Assembly (NCBI GenBank): GCA_937902305.1
Contig: CALDHV010000261.1
Location: 1-31,797, forward strand
Source of the DNA: an uncultured Clostridia bacterium
Lineage (GTDB): Bacteria > Bacillota > Clostridia > Oscillospirales > Acutalibacteraceae
Length of the DNA: 31,797 bases
Reading direction: 5' to 3'
Shown here: piece by piece, positions 7,335 to 14,637 of the stretch
How positions within the stretch are numbered: position 1 is the first letter of the stretch
Layout of the letters: every line of letters starts with the position of its first letter
Notes under the pieces: model-generated
What the model saw: the letters and a program-made list of their open reading frames with translations, nothing else
Database searches by the model: none
What the model was told of the DNA's origin: nothing
Program-made: the position numbers and the translations under genes

Positions 7335-8366
7335 TTGAACCGATTTACGCTTTTGTGGCTCAAAGCCAAGACCGTGCTGTGCGGGCGACCGTTTGCCGCC
7401 TGCGTACTGGCGCTGTTGACTGTGCTTATCTCCACTTTCGTATCTGTTCAGTCACACGCCGTCACCGTCACCGACGGTGATGTCAGCCGGGTCGTGCTGA
7501 CGATGCACAATGACCCCTACCGGGCGATCGCCTCGGCGGATGTGGAAGTCGAGACCTACGACCGCCTGTCGGTCGATCCCGATAACAACCTCATCAACAT
7601 CGACCGCGCCAGCGCCGTCGAAATTGATGCCGACGGACAGGCGATCCTTATCCACTGCTACGGCGGTACCGTCGCCGATGCGCTCGCGCAGGCGGGCATC
7701 ACCCTCGGCGAATATGACACCGTCAGCGAAAAGACCGATGCGCCGGTCACCGACGGGATGCGGCTGACCGTTTCCCGCGTGCAATACGAGACCTATACCG
7801 TCACCGAGCGCGACAAGTATCAAACCACCGTCAAGCTGACCCCGGTGCTGAAGCCCGGCAAGACAAGGGTCGGCAAGGCCGGCTCCGACGGCACCAAGAC
7901 CGTCACCTACCGCAAGACCATCGTTAACGGCAAGGTCGTCAAGACCGAGCAGATCGGCAAAGCTGTCATCAAGCCTGCCGTTGATGCTACCGTGCTCAAG
8001 GGCTCACCCTACGGCACGCCGCTGTCCAAGGCACCGTTTGCGCTGTCGCTGGACAAAAACAATCACCCGACCGCCTACAAAACGGTCTACACCGCGAAAA
8101 GCTGCACTGCCTATTCGATCGGCTCGCGCGGCGCCTCCGGTCTGCCGCTGGGGGTGGGGACGTGCGCTGTTGACCCGCGGGTCATCCCCTACGGCACCAA
8201 GCTGTGGATCGCCTCCGCGGACGGCAAGTTTGTTTACGGCTACGCCATCGCCGCCGATACCGGCGCCTTCGTCGGCAGTAAGACTTTCTGCGATCTGTAT
8301 TTCGGCTCCTATGCAGAGGCGTGCGCCTTCGGTCGCCGCGACCTCAACATCTATGTGCTGAAATAA
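7335..8366 (+). CDS. DUF348-G5-3D domain cell-wall protein (YabE/Rpf-like)
   Basis: The 343-residue product has an N-terminal membrane/signal segment (about residues 17-37), a DUF348 ubiquitin-like domain with VSRVVLTMHNDPYRAIASADV and GGTVADALAQAGITL, and a G5 domain from about 150 to 225. A C-terminal 3D domain runs from about 255 to 343 with the three aspartates VDP, ADTG and CDLYFG. 3D domains resemble the double-psi barrel of lytic transglycosylases such as MltA, so a role in peptidoglycan remodelling outside the membrane is likely. The start is TTG: AGGAG at 7322-7326 is 8 bases upstream, and the nearby ATG at 7326 closes after three codons. It has its own consensus promoter and a long leader. 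Unlike YabE in Bacillus it is not next to rnmV directly, but is the next gene after it, a conserved neighbourhood. Confidence 0.88.
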   Translation: MNRFTLLWLKAKTVLCGRPFAACVLALLTVLISTFVSVQSHAVTVTDGDVSRVVLTMHNDPYRAIASADVEVETYDRLSVDPDNNLINIDRASAVEIDADGQAILIHCYGGTVADALAQAGITLGEYDTVSEKTDAPVTDGMRLTVSRVQYETYTVTERDKYQTTVKLTPVLKPGKTRVGKAGSDGTKTVTYRKTIVNGKVVKTEQIGKAVIKPAVDATVLKGSPYGTPLSKAPFALSLDKNNHPTAYKTVYTAKSCTAYSIGSRGASGLPLGVGTCAVDPRVIPYGTKLWIASADGKFVYGYAIAADTGAFVGSKTFCDLYFGSYAEACAFGRRDLNIYVLK

Positions 8367-8390
8367 TTTGCAGAAAATGTAAAAAAATCC

Positions 8391-8419
8391 TTTACAAGCC
8401 CGTAAAAGTGTGGTATAGT
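8391..8419 (+). promoter_or_regulatory. Promoter of rpsO
   Basis: TTTACA (8391-8396) and TATAGT (8414-8419) are 17 bases apart, starting just after the stop of the 3D-domain gene. Transcription should start near 8426. Confidence 0.75.
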
Positions 8420-8425
8420 ACCATT

Positions 8426-8538
8426 TGTCTGCGGACAATGTCGGTCACCCGGGTCATGGAGTACGCCCTCGCAGCAGGGACACACCGTTTCCTCTCACTG
8501 GGTCTCACGACAAAATATAATGAAAGAGGTGTATCCCC
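8426..8538 (+). promoter_or_regulatory. rpsO mRNA leader, likely S15 autoregulatory element
   Basis: The leader of about 113 bases can close by GTCG (8440-8443) with CGAC (8508-8511) and has an inner hairpin CCCT/AGGG (about 8466-8479). rpsO leaders in Bacillota bind S15 to repress translation. The element is assigned mainly by position and fold, not by a recognised consensus. The AGAGGTG ribosome binding site is at 8524-8530. Confidence 0.4.
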
Positions 8539-8805
8539 ATGTTACTCCCCGAGGAAAAGAATGCCATTATGAAAGAATACGCGATTCACGAAGGCGACAC
8601 CGGCTCGCCGGAGGTTCAGATCGCCGTTCTGACCAAGCGCATCGACGACCTGACCGAGCACCTGAAAGCCAACCCGAAAGACCATCACAGTCGTCGCGGT
8701 TTGCTGAAAATGGTCGGTCATCGCCGCAACCTGCTCAACTATTTGACGAAGAAAGATATTAACCGGTATCGTGCCATCGTCGAAAAGCTGGGTCTGCGTA
8801 AATAA
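8539..8805 (+). CDS. rpsO: 30S ribosomal protein S15
   Basis: This 88-residue protein is S15, which binds the 16S rRNA central domain early in small-subunit assembly. The sequence follows the family through its whole length, including HEGDTGSPEVQIAVLTKRI, the LxxHLKxNPKDHHSRRGLL segment and the LLNYLTKKDINRY tail. Length is normal. AGAGGTG lies eight bases before the ATG. It has its own promoter and sits upstream of pnp, the classic rpsO-pnp order. Confidence 0.98.
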   Translation: MLLPEEKNAIMKEYAIHEGDTGSPEVQIAVLTKRIDDLTEHLKANPKDHHSRRGLLKMVGHRRNLLNYLTKKDINRYRAIVEKLGLRK

Positions 8806-8814
8806 AAGTGCCAT

Positions 8815-8845
8815 GAGGCAGGCGGGAGTTATTCCCTCCTGCCTC
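8815..8845 (+). terminator. Stem-loop after rpsO, attenuator or processing site
   Basis: GAGGCAGG (8815-8822) pairs with CCTGCCTC (8838-8845), extended inside by GGG/CCC after one mismatch. No U-run follows, so partial termination or an RNA-processing role before pnp is more likely than full termination. Confidence 0.5.
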
Positions 8846-8889
8846 GTGTTGCTTGTATCCACCCTGTCCGTCAGCGGAGGACACGGATC

Positions 8890-8948
8890 TTTTAGCAGTG
8901 AAACGAGCGCCCTTGCCCACCGCAAGCACGTTGGTTTTATTGCTAAAA
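8890..8948 (+). promoter_or_regulatory. Long-range stem in the pnp leader
   Basis: TTTTAGCA (8890-8897) and TGCTAAAA (8941-8948) are exact complements bracketing about 43 bases. In E. coli the pnp leader is a stem cleaved by RNase III, through which PNPase represses itself. A comparable function here is inference from position. Confidence 0.35.
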
Positions 8949-9043
8949 CCCCGTAGCCTCCGCTTGGAAATAAGGCAACCTCCCAAAATCCTCCCGTGTC
9001 GGATTTCGGAGGTCGCCGCAAAAATGTATTGGAGGAAAAAAGT

Positions 9044-11254
9044 ATGCAGAAATCAGAAACCTTTTCCCAGTTCCGCACCTTTGAGACGACCCTCGCCGGC
9101 CGTCCGCTGATCGTCGAGACCGGCAAAATGGCACAGCTTTCCAATGGCTCCTGCCTGGTGCGCTACGGCGACACCGCCATCCTGTGCAATGTCACCGCAT
9201 CCGCCAAGCCCCGCGACGGCGTGGACTTCTTCCCGATGAGCGTGGACTATGAGGAAAAAATGTATTCGGTCGGCAAGATCCCCGGCTCGTTCCAGCGCCG
9301 TGAGAACCGCCCGAGCGAAAAGGCGATCCTGACCTCCCGTGTCATCGACCGCCCGATCCGCCCGCTGTTCCCGAAGGATATGCGCAACGATGTGACGCTG
9401 GTCTGCACCGTTATGAGCGTCGATCCCGACTGCGCGCCGGAAACCACCGCGATGATCGGTGCTTCCATTGCCATCGCCATTTCGGACATCCCGTGGGACG
9501 GCCCGATCTCCGGCGTGGTCGTCGGTCTGGTGGACGGCAAGTTCGTCATCAACCCGACCGCCGAGGAGGAGAAGCGCTCCGAGATGCACGTCACTGTCGC
9601 ATCCACCGCCGACCTGGTTGCCATGATCGAGGCAGGCGCGAACGAGGTCGATAACGACACCATGTTCGATGCCATTATGAAGGGTCACGAGGCAAACCAG
9701 CAGATCGTTGAGTTCATCAACGGCATCGTCAAGGAGATCGGTAAGCCGAAGTTCGCGTTCGTTTCCAACGATCCCGACCCGGCGATGTACGAGGCGATCA
9801 AGGATTTCGCGATCGAAAAGGTGCGCGCCGCGCTGGATACCGACGACAAGCGTATCCGTGACGAGCGGCTCAAGCCCGTGTACGAGGAGGTACACGCGCA
9901 GTTTGACGAGCAGTATGCCGACACCGTCGAGAAGATCGACGAGTGCCTGTATAAATTGCAGAAATATGTCGTGCGCCGCTGGCTACTCGACGACGGCAAG
10001 CGCGTGGACGGTCGCGACATCAACGAGATGCGCCCGCTCAATGCGCAGGTCGATCTCCTGCCGCGTGTTCACGGCAGCGGTATGTTCACCCGCGGTCAGA
10101 CCCAGGTGCTGACCACCGTGACCCTCGGCGGCAGTAAAGATGCCCAGCCGCTCGACGGACTGGATGACCAGACCGAAAAGCGGTATCTGCACCACTACAA
10201 TTTCCCGTCCTATTCTGTCGGTGAGACCAAGCCCTCCCGCGGTCCCGGTCGCCGTGAGATCGGTCACGGCGCTCTCGCCGAGCGCGCCCTGCTCCCGGTC
10301 ATCCCGTCCGCGGAGGAGTTCCCCTACACGATGCGTCTGGTCAGTGAGGTGCTTTCCTCCAACGGCTCGACCTCGCAGGCGTCCATCTGCGGCTCGACGC
10401 TGGCGCTGATGGCGGCGGGTGTGCCGATCAAGGCACCGGTCGCCGGCATCTCCTGCGGTCTTGTCACCGAGGGCGACCGCTTTATGACGATGGTCGATAT
10501 TCAGGGTCTGGAGGATTTCTTCGGCGATATGGACTTCAAGGTCGGCGGCACCAAGAAGGGTATCACCGCCATCCAGATGGATCTTAAGGTACACGGTCTG
10601 ACCCCCGCGATCATCCGCGAGGCGCTGGACAAGACCTACACCGCACGTTGCTACATCATCGACGAGGTGATCCTCAAGGCGATCCCGGAGGTGCGTCCCG
10701 AGCTGTCCAAATACGCGCCGAAGATGCTCTCCACCAAGATCGACCCGGATAAGATCGGCGGCGTGATCGGCAAGGGCGGCAAGGTCATCCAGCAGATCCA
10801 GACCGAGTGCGACTGCTCCATCAACATCGAGGAGGACGGCACCGTGACCATCCTCTCCACCGATCTCGAGAACGCCAACCGCGCTCTGCAGGTGATCGAA
10901 ACGATCGCCAAGGATCCGGAGATCGGCGCGATCTACAAGGGCAAGGTCACGCGCTTGATGACCTTTGGTGCGTTCGTGGAGATCGCTCCCGGCAAGGAGG
11001 GTCTGGTGCACGTTTCCAAGCTCGACCTCACCCGCGTCGAGCGGGTCGAGGATGTCGTCGCCGTCGGCGATACCATCGCCGTGATGGTGACTGAGATCGA
11101 CGAGCAGGGTCGCATCAACCTGTCCCGCAAGGACGCCATCATCAAGATGGAGGGTCTCAACCCGGATGATTATGCCACGACTCCCGCGCCGCGCCGCGAG
11201 GGTGGCTTCCGCCGCGAGGGCGGACGTGGGCCGCGCCGCGACCATAACGCATAA
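9044..11254 (+). CDS. pnp: Polyribonucleotide nucleotidyltransferase (PNPase)
   Basis: PNPase degrades RNA 3' to 5' by phosphorolysis and is a core of the degradosome. The 736 residues show two RNase PH-like domains, including SVGETKPSRGPGRREIGHG and SSNGSTSQASICGSTLALM, which carry the catalytic face. A KH domain with GGVIGKGGKVI begins near residue 565, and an S1 domain with GAFVEIAPGKEGLVHVS near 640. A Gly/Arg-rich tail follows. The ATG at 9044 was chosen because GGAGGA at 9031-9036 precedes it; the longer frame from 8996 has no such site. It lies 238 bases after rpsO and is followed by a strong terminator. Confidence 0.97.
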   Translation: MQKSETFSQFRTFETTLAGRPLIVETGKMAQLSNGSCLVRYGDTAILCNVTASAKPRDGVDFFPMSVDYEEKMYSVGKIPGSFQRRENRPSEKAILTSRVIDRPIRPLFPKDMRNDVTLVCTVMSVDPDCAPETTAMIGASIAIAISDIPWDGPISGVVVGLVDGKFVINPTAEEEKRSEMHVTVASTADLVAMIEAGANEVDNDTMFDAIMKGHEANQQIVEFINGIVKEIGKPKFAFVSNDPDPAMYEAIKDFAIEKVRAALDTDDKRIRDERLKPVYEEVHAQFDEQYADTVEKIDECLYKLQKYVVRRWLLDDGKRVDGRDINEMRPLNAQVDLLPRVHGSGMFTRGQTQVLTTVTLGGSKDAQPLDGLDDQTEKRYLHHYNFPSYSVGETKPSRGPGRREIGHGALAERALLPVIPSAEEFPYTMRLVSEVLSSNGSTSQASICGSTLALMAAGVPIKAPVAGISCGLVTEGDRFMTMVDIQGLEDFFGDMDFKVGGTKKGITAIQMDLKVHGLTPAIIREALDKTYTARCYIIDEVILKAIPEVRPELSKYAPKMLSTKIDPDKIGGVIGKGGKVIQQIQTECDCSINIEEDGTVTILSTDLENANRALQVIETIAKDPEIGAIYKGKVTRLMTFGAFVEIAPGKEGLVHVSKLDLTRVERVEDVVAVGDTIAVMVTEIDEQGRINLSRKDAIIKMEGLNPDDYATTPAPRREGGFRREGGRGPRRDHNA

Positions 11255-11267
11255 ATAGGTATCAGAT

Positions 11268-11312
11268 AAGGGGTTGTAAAAAAGTCATCGGACTTTTTTA
11301 CAACCCCTTTTT
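11268..11312. terminator. Bidirectional intrinsic terminator after pnp
   Basis: The arms GGGGTTGTAAAAAAGTC (11270-11286) and its exact complement (11291-11307) flank an ATCG loop, followed by TTTTT on the + strand and A-rich sequence before. It separates pnp from the convergent kinase gene. Confidence 0.95.
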
Positions 11313-11368
11313 AGCTTATCGAAGATCTCATCAAATGTCGGGCAACTATCCGGAAAGCGCCCGCGTTT

Positions 11369-12457
11369 TTATTTTATCTGCTCATTGACGAAGGCTTTCA
11401 TTTCGTCCCAATGCTGTTCCATACACCGGATGAGCTTAAACTGCGTCCGGGCGCGCACCAGATTGTGCTCCTCATAAGAGGTCTTGAAATACACGTCCCC
11501 TTGCAGATAATCGGTCAGGAATCTCATTCCACATTCCAGCGTCATGATTTTGGCGCCCTCCGGCAACAGGTCGATCTCATACGCCGTCAGCAGCCCGCCG
11601 CACCCCATCAAAAATCCGCGGGTATACGCCTTAAAGAGCGACATATCAAAGTCCACCTTGGACAGATCCCGCTCATCCTCGGCGGCGGTGCTGGCACCGA
11701 AGCGGATCGCATCGCCGAAATCCGTGACCGAGTAGCCCGGCATCACCGTGTCGAGGTCGATGACGCACAGCGGCTTATGCGTTTGGGCATCCAGCATCAC
11801 ATTATTGGATTTGGTGTCGTTGTGGGTGACGCGCTTCGGCAATTTGCCCGCCGCGTGCGCCCGCTCCAGCACACCGCAGAAATCTTCATACTGCTTGACA
11901 AACGCGATCTCGTCCGCCACGCTTGCCGCACGGCCGCATTTGTCCTCCTCCACCGCGCGCAGGAAGCTCTCATACCGCTTCGGCGTGTTGTGAAAATCCG
12001 CCAGCGTCTCGTGGAGCTGATCGACCGGGAAACCGATCAGTTGTTTCTGGAACTCGCCGAATGCGTACGCGCACTGGGCAAAATCCGCCTCGTTCTCGGT
12101 CGCTTCCAGGCAGATAGAATCGGCAATAAACGGATACATCCGCCAGCAGGTTCCCTCGCGGTCGAAATAGGCGATGCCGCCGTCCTTGGCGGGCACCAAC
12201 TGCAATACGCGGCGCGGATCACTGATTTCGGAACGCAGATACTCCGTCACCCGCCGGATATTCTCCATCACCTTGAGCGGCTCCGGAAAAACATAGCTGT
12301 TGATCGCCTGCAATATGTATGCCTCACGCGCGCCGCTATGCTTGCCGACCGTCACAAGAAACGTGCCGTTGATGTGACCGTTGCCGTAGGGAACGCACGA
12401 AAGCGCCACGCCGTCAATGCAAAAATGCTCTGTAATCAAAATCGGAGTCCTTGTCAT
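11369..12457 (-). CDS. Aminoglycoside-phosphotransferase-fold kinase, NahK-like
   Basis: The 362-residue protein has the APH/choline kinase fold. The N-terminal YGNGHINGTFLV (24-35) and AYILQAIN with VFPEPLKVMENI (46-67) are typical of the N-acetylhexosamine 1-kinase (NahK) branch, which phosphorylates N-acetylhexosamines at C1. The catalytic loop is THNDTKSNN (211-219; Asp214, Asn219) and the metal-binding motif is IDLD (233-236). A sugar 1-phosphate is therefore the likely product, possibly from host or wall glycans, but the substrate is not proven. No lacto-N-biose phosphorylase or epimerase is adjacent. AGAGGGG stands before the ATG. It is divergent from the LicC-LicA fusion gene and has its own promoter. 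Confidence 0.8.
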   Translation of the reverse strand: MTRTPILITEHFCIDGVALSCVPYGNGHINGTFLVTVGKHSGAREAYILQAINSYVFPEPLKVMENIRRVTEYLRSEISDPRRVLQLVPAKDGGIAYFDREGTCWRMYPFIADSICLEATENEADFAQCAYAFGEFQKQLIGFPVDQLHETLADFHNTPKRYESFLRAVEEDKCGRAASVADEIAFVKQYEDFCGVLERAHAAGKLPKRVTHNDTKSNNVMLDAQTHKPLCVIDLDTVMPGYSVTDFGDAIRFGASTAAEDERDLSKVDFDMSLFKAYTRGFLMGCGGLLTAYEIDLLPEGAKIMTLECGMRFLTDYLQGDVYFKTSYEEHNLVRARTQFKLIRCMEQHWDEMKAFVNEQIK

Positions 12458-12492
12458 GGTTTTGCCCCTCTTTCTAATACGTATCTCTTTAT

Positions 12493-12520
12493 ATTATACC
12501 GTTATTTTCACGAATGTCAA
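12493..12520 (-). promoter_or_regulatory. Promoter of the NahK-like kinase gene
   Basis: On the minus strand TTGACA (12515-12520) and TATAAT (12493-12498), both perfect, are 16 bases apart. Confidence 0.8.
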
Positions 12521-12624
12521 CGAAAAAAAGCGGATTGTTGTATACTGTAGGTAAAATTATAGAAATATATACTATTTGTGTTGGCAATTGCCTCTGACAA
12601 AAATCATTTTTCACTAAAAAAACA

Positions 12625-12653
12625 TTGACAAATAAAGAGAAACCTGGTATAAA
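12625..12653 (+). promoter_or_regulatory. Promoter of the choline-type operon
   Basis: TTGACA (12625-12630) and TATAAA (12648-12653) are 17 bases apart. Downstream, GTTCAAAAA (12664-12672) and TTTTTGAAC (12690-12698) form a 9-bp inverted repeat in the leader, which could be an operator or an mRNA hairpin. Confidence 0.75.
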
Positions 12654-12723
12654 TAAAACGGCCGTTCAAAAAATGGCTTTAGTTCGCGATTTTTGAACAA
12701 CCGGTCAGGGGGGAGGAACGACA

Positions 12724-14478
12724 TTGAAAAAGAAACTGTTCGACATTATGCGATATATGGCGGAGGCGCCTGCTCCGGTGACACAGCGCGCTCTGGCGGA
12801 TGCGACAGGCTATTCGCTCGGCACGGTGAACGCTACGGTTTCAGAGCTTCAGAAGATCGGTTACCTTGATGCGCGCTACCGCGTAACGCAGGCAGGAGCC
12901 GCGGCACTTGAACCGTACCGTGTGGAAAACGCCATCGTCCTTGCGGCGGGAATGAGTACGCGGTTCGTGCCGTTCTCGTTTGAAAAGCCGAAAGGGCTGA
13001 TGGTCGTAAAGGGAGAGGTGCTGATCGAGCGTCAGATACGCCAGCTCAAAGAGGCGGGCGTGGAGCATATCGTGCTTGTGCTTGGTTATATGGCGGAAAA
13101 GTTTCTCTACCTCACAGAAAAATACGGTGCAACCGTGGTTGTCAACAAGGACTATCGCCATAAGAACACCCATTCCAGTCTCTACTATGCACGCGAGCAC
13201 CTGAAAAACAGCTATATCTGCTGTGCGGATAATTATTTCCCGCAGTCGGTTTTTCACCAATATGAATACCATTCACTCTACTCAACTCTGTATATGGAGG
13301 GAACGTGGCGCGGCGAGCGTGGCGTCACGACAGACAAGGACGGACTTATCATCGCGACGCAACGTCCGGCGGTTGACCAGTGGGTCATGAACGGCTTTGC
13401 GTACTTCGACCGCAATTTCAGCGCGTCGTTCCGTACCATTCTCGAAGAGATGTGGTGCAAGCCGGGTTCGGACGACCTCTATTGGGAGCAGGTATATGCG
13501 GAGCACGTAAAGGAACTGCCCCTTTACGCGGTGAAATATACCGATGAGCAGGTTATGGAGTTTGACTCTGCCGCGGAGCTTGAAAAGTTTGATCCCGATT
13601 TTATTAAATATAACGATATTGCCATGACGCATAACATCTGTTCCGTGCTTGGCTGTACCTCGGCGGATATACATAATATTGAACCGATCCATAAGGGGTA
13701 TACGAACAAGTCATTCGTCTTTTACTGCCTCGGCAAAAGGTACATCTACCGTACCCCGGGCAAGGTCTCGGCGGAATGGATAGACCGCCAAAGCGAGAAG
13801 ATCGCACTTGAGCTGTCCAAAGAGCTCGGTATCAACGACGCATACATTTATACGGATGGCGATGAGGGTTGGATGATCTCATCCTATGTGGATGTGACGG
13901 AAGCGTTCGATTTTGCAGAGCCGCGCCACGTCAGAATGTTATGCGCCGCGTTGAAAAAGCTCTATGCCGAAAACCGCCGTTGCGGCAAGCTGAAGGACTA
14001 CGTCGCCGACGCAAAGGAGCTGCTCAGAAAGCTTGCGCAGATAGACCCGGAAACGTGTGCACTTGTGTCCGAGGTGCTCCCCGAGATCGAACGCATAGAT
14101 GCCGAGATCAAGGCGGACGGATGGGAGCCACACCTATCGCATAATGACATTTATGAGGATAACATTTTGCTGGATGGGGATAAGTTTTACCTCGTCGATT
14201 GGGAGTATGCGGGCGACAACGATATTGGGTATGATCTTTGCAAATTGTTCGTCAAGAACAATGCGGGCGGTGAAGAGATAGACAGGTGGCTCTCCTTTTA
14301 TTTTGGCAGAAAGCCGACCGCGCAGGAGCGCAAGCACATCATCGGCTGTGCAGCCATCTCTTTTTACTATTGGTATGTATGGGCCGTCTATATGGTCAAC
14401 AGCGGTAACGACTACTCGGATCTTATGCTGAAGTACCGCGGCATAACGGAAAAGTATCGTGCCGAATATCGCGCGTAA
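12724..14478 (+). CDS. Fusion: winged helix + LicC-type cytidylyltransferase + LicA-type choline kinase
   Basis: Three parts are joined in 584 residues. Residues 1-62 form a winged helix-turn-helix (LADATGYSLGTVNATVSELQKIGYL). Residues 68-300 form a nucleotidyltransferase like LicC, with AIVLAAGMSTRF and FEKPKGL (70-92). Residues 310-584 form a kinase like LicA, with HNDIYEDN (473-480) and VDWEYAG (491-497). LicA phosphorylates choline and LicC makes CDP-choline, which LicD enzymes use to decorate surface glycans. No licD is in the window. The start is TTG, with GGGAGG at 12711-12716 seven bases upstream. The operon continues with a small peptide and a sodium symporter, a plausible substrate importer. 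Ethanolamine or another amino alcohol is an alternative substrate. Confidence 0.87.
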   Translation: MKKKLFDIMRYMAEAPAPVTQRALADATGYSLGTVNATVSELQKIGYLDARYRVTQAGAAALEPYRVENAIVLAAGMSTRFVPFSFEKPKGLMVVKGEVLIERQIRQLKEAGVEHIVLVLGYMAEKFLYLTEKYGATVVVNKDYRHKNTHSSLYYAREHLKNSYICCADNYFPQSVFHQYEYHSLYSTLYMEGTWRGERGVTTDKDGLIIATQRPAVDQWVMNGFAYFDRNFSASFRTILEEMWCKPGSDDLYWEQVYAEHVKELPLYAVKYTDEQVMEFDSAAELEKFDPDFIKYNDIAMTHNICSVLGCTSADIHNIEPIHKGYTNKSFVFYCLGKRYIYRTPGKVSAEWIDRQSEKIALELSKELGINDAYIYTDGDEGWMISSYVDVTEAFDFAEPRHVRMLCAALKKLYAENRRCGKLKDYVADAKELLRKLAQIDPETCALVSEVLPEIERIDAEIKADGWEPHLSHNDIYEDNILLDGDKFYLVDWEYAGDNDIGYDLCKLFVKNNAGGEEIDRWLSFYFGRKPTAQERKHIIGCAAISFYYWYVWAVYMVNSGNDYSDLMLKYRGITEKYRAEYRA

Positions 14479-14529
14479 AACAAAAACCATTCTTACACAA
14501 ACTGTGAATATATAAAAGGAGGTCAGACT

Positions 14530-14637
14530 ATGGAATGGGCAATAGCCATTTTTCTCGGTGTGTTTTTGATCGCAATAGGCATCATCGCTTATTGCCGGAT
14601 CAGCAAGGATTTCAAAAAGGACGGTGACCGGAAATGA
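14530..14637 (+). CDS. Symporter small accessory protein (35 aa)
   Basis: A 35-residue peptide with one membrane helix (about residues 3-21, AIAIFLGVFLIAIGIIAY) and a basic tail ending FKKDGDRK. AAGGAGG at 14516-14522 gives it a better ribosome binding site than most genes here. Its stop overlaps the ATG of the symporter gene in an ATGA, so translation is coupled. Small one-helix peptides in just this place are known next to sodium:solute symporters, where they are thought to assist the transporter. It is shorter than common gene-calling limits. The identification rests on size, topology and position. Confidence 0.8.
   Translation: MEWAIAIFLGVFLIAIGIIAYCRISKDFKKDGDRK

Noticed and set aside
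9983..11245. 420-codon minus-strand frame over pnp, and a 387-codon one over serS (16322-17485)
   Set aside because: Shadows produced by high GC codon bias in pnp and serS; products are His/Asp/Leu-rich without domain likeness.
12664..12698. Intrinsic terminator in the leader of the LicC-LicA fusion gene
   Set aside because: The arms are A/T-rich with a 17-base loop and no U-run follows; an operator or leader hairpin is more likely.
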